This document shows positions 16,348-25,814 of a stretch of DNA of 64,000 bases, piece after piece. The position numbers were made by a program, and so were the translations under genes. The notes under the pieces are model-generated. The model did not search any database. It was not told the origin of the DNA and saw nothing but the letters and a program-made list of their open reading frames with translations. The stretch's first letter is position 1, and each line of letters starts with the position of its first letter. Source of the DNA: Acidovorax sp. Leaf191 (GTDB taxonomy: Bacteria; Pseudomonadota; Gammaproteobacteria; Burkholderiales; Burkholderiaceae_C); assembly GCF_001424425.1 (NCBI RefSeq), contig NZ_LMPT01000022.1:326858-390857 (forward strand). The letters run 5' to 3'.

Positions 16348-19017
16348 GTGGCCAATAGCAATGGGCCCGTGTTGCCCGTGGTAGCTCAGCCTGGTCAGAA
16401 ACCGGCCAAATTTGCACCTGCTCGCACCGCGACCAGCCTCGTACATTGGTGGATTTACGCGCTGATGCGATGGTGCGTGAGCCCATGGTCCATCACCGTA
16501 TTTACCCTCTTTGCATTCCCTACCCTGCAGGCGCAGGAGTTGTCGCGCGACGCCACAGCGTCGGAGCGTGTCGTTCGCGGCTCGGTGGACTCTCTGAGAT
16601 ATGACCGCGACCAGCGGAAGGTTCAGATTCAGGGCTGGGGTTTCAATGCCGCCAATGCCGAGCCCCCGTCATCTTTCGAGGTCCGTATCGACGGGCGCGA
16701 GGCCACCATCACAGCAAGGCACCAGGTCGCGCGCGATGACGTCAACGCCAGTTTTCCAGGCGCGTCGCCAGCTTTGGCGGGATTCGTTCTCGACGTGCAA
16801 ACGCCGAGAGATTTGAACTGGAGTCACCACCGAGTCTCCGTCATCGCCAAGTCAGGCGATATCCAGCAAGAACTGGCCCCCGCTTCAGACAAAGCGCGAG
16901 CATTTTCGGGGGTTGCCATCCCCGCAAGGCATTGGTGGTTCGCAGCATGCCTGACAGCGTTTTTGGTGGTGCTGTTCCTGGTCACACGCATTGCGCGAAT
17001 GACAGTGTGGGTAGAGCAACTGGACTGCGCAGTGCAGAAAAACACCCGCCTGATCGCATTGCTGGTGGTCGGAATGTTCGGGACGTTGGTGGCATCGGGA
17101 TGGACTGGCGTTTCCTTGCAGCTGCTCACAGGCGATACCGACACGGCCGGAACGCACGCCTTTCTGGCGCCGGAAAGCGGTACGCGTGCTATTGCGCTCG
17201 CCCCACGCGCGATCCGTTCGGACGAATGGCTGGTGGTGACCCCCAGTGCCTTGGCCCAGGTGCACCATCAGCCCCCCTTTCCGGTGGTCAACCACCATCT
17301 GGGCACCGATGGTCAAAACATGATGATCATCGGGATGACCGGGGTGCCGGTGCTTCATCCTTCCGTGATTGCACGACCTGCTACCTGGGGCTTTTTCGTA
17401 CTCCCCCTCGCCAACGCGTTGGCCTGGTACTGGTTTTTCCCTTTGTTTGCCTGTTGGCTGGCGCTGTGGGGACTTCTCAACAAACTGGTCCCCACGCGCT
17501 CAACCCGGAATTTGGCACTGTCAGTGCTGTTCTGCCTGGCGCCATATGCCACAGGATGGTCTTACTGGCCTCTGTACACCGCATTTTTCGCGGTGGGAGC
17601 ACTGTGGGCCGTCATCTCGATTGTGCAGGCGTCCAAAGCGCTACACATCTGGCTGCTGTCGGTGCTGTTGGGATTGTTCGCAGCGGGATTTGCCCTGGTG
17701 TTGTATCCGCCTTGGCAAATTCCCCTGGCTCTGTTGTGCGGTCTCTTGCTGCTCGCTTGGTGCGCGGACCATCGCCCACGACCAGTGCGGACGGCGATTC
17801 CTGCGTTTTTGCTATCGGTGGCAATCGCTGGCCTGTTGCTTGGAGCGTGGTGGTTCGATGCGAAAGATGCGATAGCCACCATGCAAAACACTGTCTATCC
17901 GGGGGGACGGGCAGCTTTACAAGGTGGTGAGTTTCCACTGTATTGGCTGACGCGGGGATACTCGAATCTGGACTCGTTGAGCCATCTGGGGGTGAGCGAG
18001 ACGAACGCCAGCGAGTTCGGAAGCTACTTTCTTCTTCCCGTTCCATTGGCGCTACTGGCTTGGCGTCTGATCTCGGACTCCAAGGGTCGCCATCGATGGA
18101 TGGCTATCGCTTGGAGTGTATTTAGCGCCTGGACTTTGGTATTTGTCATTCTTGGCGTGCCGCTCTGGTTATCCAAGGCATTGATGTGGCATTTCGTACC
18201 ATCCCACAGAGTCGACCTGGCCCTGGCGCTCGGTTGCACCGTTTTGCTGGCACTGGTACCGGCCAAGAGTTCCGCCAGCGACCAAAGGCATGGGGGGGCA
18301 TCACACTTTTCATCACTGGTGATCGCTGCGGCAAGTGCCGGCTTGATCACGGTTGCATTGCTGGCGCTGCCCGATGTGCTGTATCCCTCGCTCAGTCCAT
18401 TGTTCTTGGCAACGGTGGCTGCTGCGGGCTTCTTGATGGCCTACTGGCTGTCCCTGGGCAAAATTTCCGCAGCGTTGTCGCTCAACGTGTTGCTGTACGT
18501 GATGGCAGCCATGACCTTCAATCCGATCGCTCAAAGCGCAGGTCAAATACAATTGCACCCGGCGGTACGTCCTTTCCTGCAGATTGCGGAGCCAGGAACA
18601 TCCGCTCCATGGAAGCGCGTGTTAACGGTCGGCATAGATGACGGCATGCGTGCCGCCATGTCGCTGGCTTCAGCAGGTGTCCCGATCGTGAACGGTGTTT
18701 TCTACTATCCACAGTTTTCACTGTGGGCAGAGATGCACCTGCCGCAAGCGGATCTCCTAGTAGTCAATCGTTACCAGCATCTTTTCTTCGCTCCTGGCGA
18801 GGTCGAACCTCCGAGCACATACCGCGTAAGTACCCGTTCACAGCTATCGGACACGGTGTTCGTGACCATTGATGCCGCGCGCTTTGATTTCAAGGCGACC
18901 GGCGCTCAAGTGGTACTCACCAAAGAAGCTGATGCCGATCAATTCATGAACAACCCTCAACTGCGGGTGCTCGGGAGGCACGCCGGTTGGGCGTGGTTTT
19001 CAGTACATCCTCAATGA
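16348..19017 (+). CDS. large polytopic membrane protein of unknown function, probably horizontally acquired
   Basis: An 889-residue protein not recognised with certainty. After an N-terminal hydrophobic segment (residues 35-62) there is a small beta-rich domain (about 75-170, containing VQIQGWGFNA and FEVRIDGREA), then roughly ten to twelve membrane helices (200-230, 250-280, 350-380 and onward to about 720), and a C-terminal soluble part. The architecture recalls DUF7657/YfhO-like membrane proteins and GT-C glycosyltransferases of surface-glycan pathways, but no catalytic motif could be pinned. Its base composition is visibly more A/T-rich and its codon use less biased than its neighbours. 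GTG start 3 bases after prmB; its stop overlaps the start of the next gene. Confidence 0.75.
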   Translation: MANSNGPVLPVVAQPGQKPAKFAPARTATSLVHWWIYALMRWCVSPWSITVFTLFAFPTLQAQELSRDATASERVVRGSVDSLRYDRDQRKVQIQGWGFNAANAEPPSSFEVRIDGREATITARHQVARDDVNASFPGASPALAGFVLDVQTPRDLNWSHHRVSVIAKSGDIQQELAPASDKARAFSGVAIPARHWWFAACLTAFLVVLFLVTRIARMTVWVEQLDCAVQKNTRLIALLVVGMFGTLVASGWTGVSLQLLTGDTDTAGTHAFLAPESGTRAIALAPRAIRSDEWLVVTPSALAQVHHQPPFPVVNHHLGTDGQNMMIIGMTGVPVLHPSVIARPATWGFFVLPLANALAWYWFFPLFACWLALWGLLNKLVPTRSTRNLALSVLFCLAPYATGWSYWPLYTAFFAVGALWAVISIVQASKALHIWLLSVLLGLFAAGFALVLYPPWQIPLALLCGLLLLAWCADHRPRPVRTAIPAFLLSVAIAGLLLGAWWFDAKDAIATMQNTVYPGGRAALQGGEFPLYWLTRGYSNLDSLSHLGVSETNASEFGSYFLLPVPLALLAWRLISDSKGRHRWMAIAWSVFSAWTLVFVILGVPLWLSKALMWHFVPSHRVDLALALGCTVLLALVPAKSSASDQRHGGASHFSSLVIAAASAGLITVALLALPDVLYPSLSPLFLATVAAAGFLMAYWLSLGKISAALSLNVLLYVMAAMTFNPIAQSAGQIQLHPAVRPFLQIAEPGTSAPWKRVLTVGIDDGMRAAMSLASAGVPIVNGVFYYPQFSLWAEMHLPQADLLVVNRYQHLFFAPGEVEPPSTYRVSTRSQLSDTVFVTIDAARFDFKATGAQVVLTKEADADQFMNNPQLRVLGRHAGWAWFSVHPQ

Positions 19018-21047
19018 TTACCCTTAAAAACGTTACCCTGCGACGCGGCGCCAAAGTCGTGCTCGACAGCGTGTCTGCCACCATCAACCCCGGCGAGAAC
19101 GTCGGTTTGGTGGGGCGCAATGGCGCGGGCAAGTCCAGCCTGTTTGCGCTGCTCAGCGGCAAGCTGCACGAAGACGGCGGGGACTTTCACATCCCCAGCA
19201 GCTGGCGCATGGCAGAAGTCGCGCAGAACATGCCCGAAACCGACCAGTCGGCCACGGACTTCGTCCTGGAGGGTGACACGCGCCTCGCCGAAGTGCAGCA
19301 GCAGTTGCTGGACGCCGAGGCCAGCGACGATGGCATGGCCATCGCCCACGCCTACTCGGACCTGCACGACGCTGGCGCGCACGACGCAGTCGCGCGGGCG
19401 CAGGCGCTGATCCTGGGCCTGGGTTTTCGGGTCAGCGAACTCGACAACCCGGTCGACAGCTTCTCGGGCGGCTGGCGCATGCGCCTGCAATTGGCGCGCG
19501 CGCTGATGTGCCCCAGCGACCTGCTGCTGCTCGACGAGCCCACCAACCACTTGGACCTGGACGCCCTGGTCTGGCTGGAAGCCTGGCTCAAGCGCTATGC
19601 GGGCACCATGATCGTGATCAGCCATGACCGCGAGTTTCTGGATGCCATCACCAACGTGACCCTGCAGATCCAGGCCGGTCAGTTGAACCGCTACGGCGGC
19701 AACTACAGCAAGTTCGAGGAGCTGCGCGCGCAGCAGCTGGAGCTGCAACAGGCCAGCTTCTCCAAGCAGCAGGAGAAGATGGCCCACCTGCAAAAATTCA
19801 TCGACCGCTTCAAGGCCAAGGCCAGCAAGGCCAAGCAGGCGCAAAGCCGCGTCAAGCAGCTGGACCGCATGGAGAAGATCGCTCCAGTGCTGGCCGAGGC
19901 CGACTTCACCTTCGAGTTCAAGGAACCGGCCAACCTGCCCAACCCGATGCTGGCCATCAGCGATGCATCGTTCGGCTATGTGGACGACGAGGGCGTGCCC
20001 ACCACCATCCTCTCGGGCGTGAACCGCTCGGTGCTGGCAGGCCAGCGGATCGGCATTCTGGGTGCCAACGGCCAGGGCAAGTCGACCCTGGTGAAGACCA
20101 TCGCGCGCACCATGAAGGCGCTGGGCGGCAGCGTGACCGAGGGCAAGGGCCTGAACATCGGCTACTTCGCGCAGCAAGAGCTCGATGTGCTGCGCCCCGC
20201 GGAGAACCCGCTGGAGCACATGATCCGCCTGGCCAAGGAGCTGGGCCCAGACCTCAAGCAACCCAGCCGCGAACAGGACTTGCGCAGCTACCTGGGCACG
20301 TTCAACTTCACGGGCGACATGGTCAAGCAGGCTGTGGGCACGATGAGCGGCGGGGAAAAAGCCCGCCTGGTGCTGGCGATGATCGTCTGGCAACGCCCCA
20401 ACCTGCTGCTGCTGGACGAGCCCACCAACCACCTGGACTTGGCCACCCGCGAAGCCCTGGCCATGGCGCTCAACGACTTCGACGGCACCGTCATGCTGGT
20501 CAGCCATGACCGCGCGCTGCTGCGCTCGGTCTGCGAGGACTTCTGGATGGTGGGCCGCGGCGTGGTGGGGCCCTTTGACGGGGACCTGGACGCCTACCAG
20601 CGCTACCTGCTCGATGAATCCCGGCGTCTGCGCGAAGAGGCACGGCTGGCCGATCAGGCGCAGACGTCCACAGCGCGTGCGGACGCCCCCGCGGCTGCAC
20701 CACCGGCCCCTGCAGCCGCCCCCGTGCAGAGCACTGCTGTGGCTGCCCCATCCCTCGCTCGCGATGGACGGGAACAGCGCAAGCTCGATGCCCAGGCGCG
20801 GCAACAGCAGGCCGAAAAGACCAAGCCGCTGAAAAAAGAGCTGGAGCAAATCGACAAACGCCTGGCAGCGCTCTCGGCCGAACGGGCCACCCTGGAGCAC
20901 AAACTGGCCGAATCGCTCGCCCCGGCAGACATCGCAGACTGCGGAAAACGGCTGAAAGCCGGCCATGACGAGACGGCGCGGCTGGAAGAAAGATGGCTTG
21001 AAATTTCTTCGCTGCTGGAGGAAATTCAGGCGGCCGTCGCCGGATAA
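19014..21047 (+). CDS. ABC-F family ATPase (YheS/Uup-like)
   Basis: A 677-residue soluble ATPase with two ABC cassettes and no membrane domain. Cassette 1: Walker A GRNGAGKSS, signature FSGGWRMRLQLARAL, Walker B LLLLDEPTNHLDL. A charged linker around residues 235-300 (P-site tRNA interaction motif) follows. Cassette 2: GANGQGKST, MSGGEKARLVLAMIVW, LLLLDEPTNHLDL. A long Ala/Pro then coiled-coil C-terminus (residues 550-677) resembles YheS/Uup. ABC-F proteins act on the ribosome, relieving stalled or difficult translation. ATG 19014 overlaps the upstream stop (ATGA). The neighbour prmB also acts on the large subunit. Confidence 0.92.
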   Translation: MITLKNVTLRRGAKVVLDSVSATINPGENVGLVGRNGAGKSSLFALLSGKLHEDGGDFHIPSSWRMAEVAQNMPETDQSATDFVLEGDTRLAEVQQQLLDAEASDDGMAIAHAYSDLHDAGAHDAVARAQALILGLGFRVSELDNPVDSFSGGWRMRLQLARALMCPSDLLLLDEPTNHLDLDALVWLEAWLKRYAGTMIVISHDREFLDAITNVTLQIQAGQLNRYGGNYSKFEELRAQQLELQQASFSKQQEKMAHLQKFIDRFKAKASKAKQAQSRVKQLDRMEKIAPVLAEADFTFEFKEPANLPNPMLAISDASFGYVDDEGVPTTILSGVNRSVLAGQRIGILGANGQGKSTLVKTIARTMKALGGSVTEGKGLNIGYFAQQELDVLRPAENPLEHMIRLAKELGPDLKQPSREQDLRSYLGTFNFTGDMVKQAVGTMSGGEKARLVLAMIVWQRPNLLLLDEPTNHLDLATREALAMALNDFDGTVMLVSHDRALLRSVCEDFWMVGRGVVGPFDGDLDAYQRYLLDESRRLREEARLADQAQTSTARADAPAAAPPAPAAAPVQSTAVAAPSLARDGREQRKLDAQARQQQAEKTKPLKKELEQIDKRLAALSAERATLEHKLAESLAPADIADCGKRLKAGHDETARLEERWLEISSLLEEIQAAVAG

Positions 21048-21070
21048 AAATGTAAAACCCTGTAAGAGAT

Positions 21071-21093
21071 GCTGGATGATTTTGGCATCCAGC
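21071..21093 (+). terminator. hairpin after the ABC-F gene
   Basis: Perfect 8-bp stem GCTGGATG/CATCCAGC with a 7-base loop, 23 bases after the stop codon. No good T-run follows, so it may be a weak or Rho-assisted terminator or an mRNA 3'-end hairpin. Confidence 0.35.
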
Positions 21094-21110
21094 GCTTTCT
21101 GGGCAACAAC

Positions 21111-21134
21111 TTTTTGCTACAAATAGAGTAGCGG
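21111..21134 (+). repeat. family A repeat remnant, copy 4
   Basis: TTTTTGCTACAAATAGAGTAGCGG matches the first half of copy 1 (GCTACAAAT...GTAGCG); the second half is degenerate. Confidence 0.5.
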
Positions 21135-21240
21135 TTTGGAAGCTGAAGAACAGGGGCGTTGCGGTTGCATTTTTTTGCGAAACGCTGTCAACGCATCCGG
21201 ATGGGCCCGCGTTGTTGGTACATCACAGGAGTTTTTCAGT

Positions 21241-21315
21241 ATGAATACCACCGCAATCTTGTCCGCCTGGCCCGAAGACGAACGCGACCGCAAGCGCGCT
21301 CCCGCCCGCTTCTAA
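21241..21315 (+). CDS. possible 24-residue small protein
   Basis: ATG-started ORF encoding MNTTAILSAW then PEDERDRKRAPARF, preceded by AGGAG at 21227-21231 with 9-base spacing, the best ribosome-binding site in the region. The peptide has a short apolar start and a strongly charged end. It lies 190 bases before a strong terminator, so a short transcript is plausible. No homologue recognised; it could also be a leader peptide or chance. Confidence 0.35.
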   Translation: MNTTAILSAWPEDERDRKRAPARF

Positions 21316-21497
21316 GACCGCCGTCCGGCCTCTGTCCTGAATCCCGATCCAAGGATTCCAACCCATGCAAGCCCTGAGCCTTGTTCGCAGACCGTGCATT
21401 TCGTGCGCAGGTGCGGCTAGCTGTCTGGCTTCATCCAGGAGGCGTATCCATCAGCAGCGGCTTTGATGCCCTGCATCCATGAATGCACTCCCCCAAC

Positions 21498-21523
21498 AAA
21501 AAACCCCGCACTGCGGGGTTTTT
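21498..21523. terminator. bidirectional rho-independent terminator
   Basis: AAAAACCCCGCA-C-TGCGGGGTTTTT: a 7-bp G+C stem extended by A:T pairs, with T-runs on both strands. It would end leftward phaB transcripts and any rightward transcript from the small-ORF region. Confidence 0.85.
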
Positions 21524-21654
21524 GCTTTTTGGGGAAGCAGGCTGGGTTTGCGCGGCGCACTTGGCCTCCCATCCTCCCACCCCAAGATCAACCGAGGCCC
21601 ACCGCTGCGCGCCGCCTTGGGGCGCCTGGGCAGCGGGGTCCTCGCGATGGCCTG

Positions 21655-22392
21655 TCAGCCCATGTGCAGGCCGCCGTTGACGGAGAAATCGGCACCCGTG
21701 GCGTAGCCGCCCTCTTCCGATGCGAGCCAGGCGATGATCGACGCGATCTCGCTGGGTTCACCCAGACGCTTGACGGGCACGGTGGCGACGATTTTCTCCA
21801 GCACGTCGGGGCGGATGGCCTTGACCATGTCCGTCCCGATGTAGCCAGGGCTCACGGTATTGACGGTCACGCCCTTGGTGGCGAGTTCCTGGGCCAGCGC
21901 CATCGAAAAACCGTGCATGCCGGCCTTGGCGGCCGAATAGTTGGTCTGGCCTGCCTGGCCCTTTTCGCCGTTGACGGAGCTGATGTTGATGATGCGGCCC
22001 CAGCCTTTTTCCACCATGTCCGCCACCACTTGCTTGGTGACGTTGAACATGCTGTTGAGGTTGGTTTCGATCACTGCATCCCAGTCTTCGCGCGACATCT
22101 TGAGGAACATGCGGTCGCGGGTGATGCCGGCGTTGTTCACCAGCACGTCGATGGTGCCGTGCTCGGCCTTGGTCTTGCCAAATGCTTCCACGGTGGAATC
22201 CCAGTCGCCGACATTGCCCACCGATGCGTAGAAAGTGAAGCCCTGGGCCTTTTGTTCAGCCAGCCATTTGGCATGGTCACGGGTCGGGCCGCAGCCTGCG
22301 ATGACCTTGAAGCCCTCCTTGTGCAGGCGCTGGCAGATGGCGGTTCCGATGCCGCCCATGCCGCCGGTGACGTATGCGACTTTCTGGCTCAT
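21655..22392 (-). CDS. phaB: acetoacetyl-CoA reductase PhaB
   Basis: NADPH-dependent short-chain dehydrogenase of 245 residues that makes (R)-3-hydroxybutyryl-CoA for PHB. Cofactor loop TGGMGGIG at residues 9-16, VNNAGITRD, catalytic Ser139, Tyr152 and Lys156 (NISSVNG...NYSAAKAG), and the PhaB-specific GQTNYSAAKAGMHGF. A good ribosome-binding site (AAGGAG) precedes the ATG. It is the last of the phaC-phaA-phaB series but is separated from phaA by a terminator, so it may also have its own promoter in 22393-22589. Confidence 0.96.
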   Translation of the reverse strand: MSQKVAYVTGGMGGIGTAICQRLHKEGFKVIAGCGPTRDHAKWLAEQKAQGFTFYASVGNVGDWDSTVEAFGKTKAEHGTIDVLVNNAGITRDRMFLKMSREDWDAVIETNLNSMFNVTKQVVADMVEKGWGRIINISSVNGEKGQAGQTNYSAAKAGMHGFSMALAQELATKGVTVNTVSPGYIGTDMVKAIRPDVLEKIVATVPVKRLGEPSEIASIIAWLASEEGGYATGADFSVNGGLHMG

Positions 22393-22589
22393 GTGATTTC
22401 TCCTTGTTGGTTGTGTAAAGCGCTCACCGCCACTCTAACCAAGAAATCAGACACTGCCGTGAAGGAAAACACTGAACCCCTTTCGTTTTCGACATATTGA
22501 TATGCCCGCCATGAGCCCTATCTCCGTCTCCTGCGGTTGATCACTGTTTTGGTGCGTTTGGCAGCCCCGCAATAGCGACATCCGGAAAC

Positions 22590-22617
22590 AAAAAAAGCCG
22601 CGCAATGCGCGGCTTTC
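22590..22617 (-). terminator. rho-independent terminator after phaA
   Basis: On the minus strand, AAAGCCGCGC-ATTG-CGCGGCTTTTTTT: a perfect G+C-rich stem followed by seven T residues. It lies between phaA and phaB, so part or all of the upstream transcript stops before phaB. Confidence 0.85.
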
Positions 22618-22681
22618 TCATGGCAGGACCAGGGCCAATGCGGGTCGCAGAGGCTTTCTCCGTGGCCTGGTCGGTACCCGA

Positions 22682-23860
22682 TCAGCGCTCCAGCGCCAGC
22701 GACACGCCCATGCCGCCGCCAATGCACAGCGCGGCGACGCCTTTCTTCGCGTCGCGGCGCTGCATTTCATGCAGCAGCGTGACCAGGATGCGGCAGCCGG
22801 ATGCGCCGATGGGGTGGCCGATGGCGATGGCACCACCATTCACGTTGACCTTGGCGGGGTCGATGGCCAGTTCTTTGTTCACAGCGCAGGCTTGCGCGGC
22901 AAAGGCTTCGTTCAGTTCGAACAGGTCCACGTCGGCAGCGTTCCAGCCAGCGCGCTCCAGCGCCCTGCGCGTGGCCGACACAGGGCCCATGCCCATGGTG
23001 GCGGGGTCGAGGCCGGTGGTGCCAAAGGACGCGATGCGGGCCAGGGGCTTGAGGCCCAGGGCCGCCGCCTTCTTGGCGCTCATCACCACCACGGCGGCCG
23101 CGCCGTCGTTCAGGCCCGAGGCATTGCCAGCGGTCACGCTGCCCGCCTTGTCGAACGCGGGGCGCAGGCCGGCCAGGGCTTCTGCATTGGTCTTGCGGTT
23201 CAGGTATTCGTCGGCGTTGAAGAGGATGGGATCGCCCTTCTTTTGCGCCAGGCTCACGCCCACGATCTCATCGACGAACTTGCCGGCATCCTGCGCGGCG
23301 GCCGCCTTTTGCTGGCTGCCCAGCGCCAGCGCGTCCTGCATGTCGCGGGTGATGCCGTATTGCTTGGCCACGTTCTCGGCGGTGATGCCCATGTGGTACT
23401 GGTTGTAGACGTCCCACAGGCCGTCGACGATCATGGTGTCGACGAGTTTCCAATCGCCCATGCGCTGGCCTTCGCGCGAGCCGGGCAGCACGTGGGGGGC
23501 CAGGCTCATGCTCTCCTGTCCGCCGGCCACCACGATCTCGCTGTCGCCCCAGGCCACGGCCTGGGCGGCCAGCATCACGGCCTTGAGGCCGGAGCCGCAC
23601 ACGGCGTTGATGGTCAGCGCCGGGGTTTCCTTGGCCACACCGGCCTTGATGGAGGCCTGGCGCGCGGCGTTCTGCCCCACGCCGGCGGTCAGCACCTGGC
23701 CCATGATGACTTCGCCGATCTGGTCGGACGACAGGCCCGCGCGGGCGATGGCTTCGCGTATCACGATAGAGCCCAGCTCGGTGGCCGGGGTCTTGGCCAG
23801 CGCGCCACCAAACTTGCCCACTGCAGTGCGGGTGGCCGAAACAATGACGATGTCTTCCAT
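22682..23860 (-). CDS. phaA: acetyl-CoA C-acetyltransferase (beta-ketothiolase) PhaA
   Basis: A 392-residue thiolase that condenses two acetyl-CoA to acetoacetyl-CoA, the first step of PHB synthesis. Nucleophile Cys88 in NAVCGSGLKAV, His near 348 in GGAIAIGHPIGASG, and the acid/base Cys near 378 in CIGGGMG. Length and motifs are normal. It lies 119 bases downstream of phaC. A related thiolase (BktB type) cannot be fully excluded, but the pha context supports PhaA. Confidence 0.95.
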   Translation of the reverse strand: MEDIVIVSATRTAVGKFGGALAKTPATELGSIVIREAIARAGLSSDQIGEVIMGQVLTAGVGQNAARQASIKAGVAKETPALTINAVCGSGLKAVMLAAQAVAWGDSEIVVAGGQESMSLAPHVLPGSREGQRMGDWKLVDTMIVDGLWDVYNQYHMGITAENVAKQYGITRDMQDALALGSQQKAAAAQDAGKFVDEIVGVSLAQKKGDPILFNADEYLNRKTNAEALAGLRPAFDKAGSVTAGNASGLNDGAAAVVVMSAKKAAALGLKPLARIASFGTTGLDPATMGMGPVSATRRALERAGWNAADVDLFELNEAFAAQACAVNKELAIDPAKVNVNGGAIAIGHPIGASGCRILVTLLHEMQRRDAKKGVAALCIGGGMGVSLALER

Positions 23861-23970
23861 GGAATGTCCTTCTTTGTGGTTGGGTCGGTGCGTGCCCGCA
23901 CAGGCGGGCTTGTCTGGTTGGCGTGAACGGCGGTCTCGCCGGGTAAGGTAATTCTCTCAGGCCTTCAAGT

Positions 23971-23990
23971 CAGGACTTTTCAGGACTTTT
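23971..23990. repeat. 10-bp tandem duplication across the phaC stop codon
   Basis: CAGGACTTTT occurs twice in a row; the phaC stop codon (23980-23982) lies at the junction. Probably a neutral replication slip. Confidence 0.6.
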
Positions 23991-25680
23991 GCTTAACGTA
24001 GCTGCCTGGTGCGGGCTCGATGGCCTTGAATTTGGTGCCCTTGCCATACGCCTTGGGCGCGGCGATCTGCTTGCCTGCGTGGCCCTTGAGCCAGCCCGAC
24101 CAGTCGGTCCACCAGCTGCCAGGGTGCTCGGTGGCACCTTCGAGCCACTGGTCCAGCGTGGCCGGGAACTTGCTGTCGGCGCGTATCCAGTGGCTGCGCT
24201 TGCCTTTGGAGGGTGGGTTGATCACGCCGGCGATGTGGCCCGATGCGCCCATCACGAAGCGCTTCTTGCCCGGCAGCACCTGGGTGGAGGCATAGGCGGC
24301 AGTGGCTGGCACGATATGGTCTTCGCGCGAGCCGTAGATGTACACGGGCAAGGTCAGCTGGCCCAGGTCCATCTTCTCGCTGCACACGGTGAGCTTGCCG
24401 GGTTGCACCAGCCTGTTTTCCAGGTAGAAATTGCGCAGGTACCAGGCATAGAACGGGCCCGGCAGGTTGGTGCTGTCGCTGTTCCAGTACAGCAGGTCGA
24501 ACGGGGGTGGCGTCTCGCCCTTGAGGTAGTTGCCCACCACGTAGTTCCACACCAGGTCGTTGGGCCGCAAAAAGCTGAATGTCGATGCCAGGTCCTGCCC
24601 CTTCATCAGCCCGCCCTGGCCCATCTGCATCTCGCGGAACTTGACGAAGGCTTCGTCGATGAACACATCGAGAATGCCGGTGTCCGAAAAGTCGATGAGC
24701 GTGGTGAGGAAGGTGGCGCTGGCCACAGGCTCTTCGCCCCGCGCCGCCAGCACCGCCAGGGCGTTGCTCAGGATGGTGCCCCCCACACAAAAGCCCAGCG
24801 CATTGATCTGCTCGGCCCCGGTGATGCTCTGCACCACATCGATGGCGGCCATCGCGCCGTCTTCCACATAGTCGTCCCAGGCCTTGTGGGCCAGGGTGTC
24901 GTCAGGGTTGCGCCAGCTGACGACGAAGGTGCGGTGGCCCTGCTCCACCGCATAGCGGATGAGCGAGTTCTCGGGCTGCAGGTCCAGGATGTAGAACTTG
25001 TTGATGCACGGTGGCACCAGCAGGAAGGGCCGCTCGTACACCTTGGCGGTGAGCGGCTTGTACTCGAGCAGCTGGAACAGTTCGTTCTCGAACACCACGG
25101 CGCCCTCGGTGGTGGCCACGTTGCGGCCCACTTCGAACAGGCTCTCGTCCGTCATGGAGACATGGCCCTGCGTGATGTCGTGCAGCAGGTTCTGCATGCC
25201 CTTGGCGATGCTCTCGCCCTTGGTTTCGATGGCCTTCTTCTGCGCTTCGGCGTTGAAGGCCAGGAAGTTGCTGGGCGCCATGGCGGCCATCCATTGCTCG
25301 ACGCCGAAGCGGATGCGCGCCTTGGTCTTCTCGTCGGACTCCACCGCGTCGGCCAGGCCCATCAGGGTGCGGGCGTTGAGCAGGTAGGCAGCGGCAGAAA
25401 ATGCGGCCACCGGGTTGCTGGCCCAGCCTTCGCCGGAAAACCGCCGGTCCTTGACCTCGGGCGTGCCCTGCAGGCCCTGCGCCCACAGTTGCTTGGCTTC
25501 GTCCAGGTACTGCTGCTGCAGTGCCTGCAGCTTGGAGGGAGAAAATTGAAGCTGCGGGGCCGTGGGTGCGGATGCGCCCAGATCCATCTTTTGGAACGAC
25601 TGCAGTGCCTGCGACCAGCTTTGCCCGAAAATCTGTTGGAACTGCTGGGCGCTATCGGCCCAGGGTGATTCAGAATTCAT
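23980..25680 (-). CDS. phaC: class I polyhydroxyalkanoate synthase PhaC
   Basis: A 566-residue granule-bound enzyme that polymerises (R)-3-hydroxyacyl-CoA. The catalytic Cys298 lies in the lipase-like box GFCVGG; the Asp is in YIYGSREDHIVP and the His in GASGHIAGVINPP, as in class I synthases, which need no PhaE or PhaR subunit. N-terminal residues 1-90 form the variable helical region. Start ATG 25680 (MNSESPWADS) follows AGAGC; longer in-frame starts lack homology. First gene of the leftward phaC-phaA-phaB series; divergent from a small membrane protein. Confidence 0.96.
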   Translation of the reverse strand: MNSESPWADSAQQFQQIFGQSWSQALQSFQKMDLGASAPTAPQLQFSPSKLQALQQQYLDEAKQLWAQGLQGTPEVKDRRFSGEGWASNPVAAFSAAAYLLNARTLMGLADAVESDEKTKARIRFGVEQWMAAMAPSNFLAFNAEAQKKAIETKGESIAKGMQNLLHDITQGHVSMTDESLFEVGRNVATTEGAVVFENELFQLLEYKPLTAKVYERPFLLVPPCINKFYILDLQPENSLIRYAVEQGHRTFVVSWRNPDDTLAHKAWDDYVEDGAMAAIDVVQSITGAEQINALGFCVGGTILSNALAVLAARGEEPVASATFLTTLIDFSDTGILDVFIDEAFVKFREMQMGQGGLMKGQDLASTFSFLRPNDLVWNYVVGNYLKGETPPPFDLLYWNSDSTNLPGPFYAWYLRNFYLENRLVQPGKLTVCSEKMDLGQLTLPVYIYGSREDHIVPATAAYASTQVLPGKKRFVMGASGHIAGVINPPSKGKRSHWIRADSKFPATLDQWLEGATEHPGSWWTDWSGWLKGHAGKQIAAPKAYGKGTKFKAIEPAPGSYVKQKS

Positions 25681-25814
25681 GCTCTTTCCTCGGTGGTTGG
25701 TCGTTCGCAGCGGCTGGGCTGTGTGTCTCGGCTTCATTGTTGCCCACCGGCTTGTGCAAGGCAACGGCTTCACCCCACTCTTGCATCCAACCGCTTGTTC
25801 AATACCCGCAACCA

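Larger units (their letters stand above)
21048..21654. other. 607-bp gene-poor region between the ABC-F gene and phaB
   Basis: Contains a hairpin (21071-21093), a short family A repeat remnant (21111-21134), one plausible 24-codon ORF with a good ribosome-binding site (21241-21315) and a bidirectional terminator (21498-21523). I see no longer gene. Confidence 0.7.

Noticed and set aside
21365..21466. 33-codon ORF (MQALSLVRRP...) after the 24-codon ORF
   Set aside because: No ribosome-binding site, no motif, high Cys/Arg content; treated as chance.
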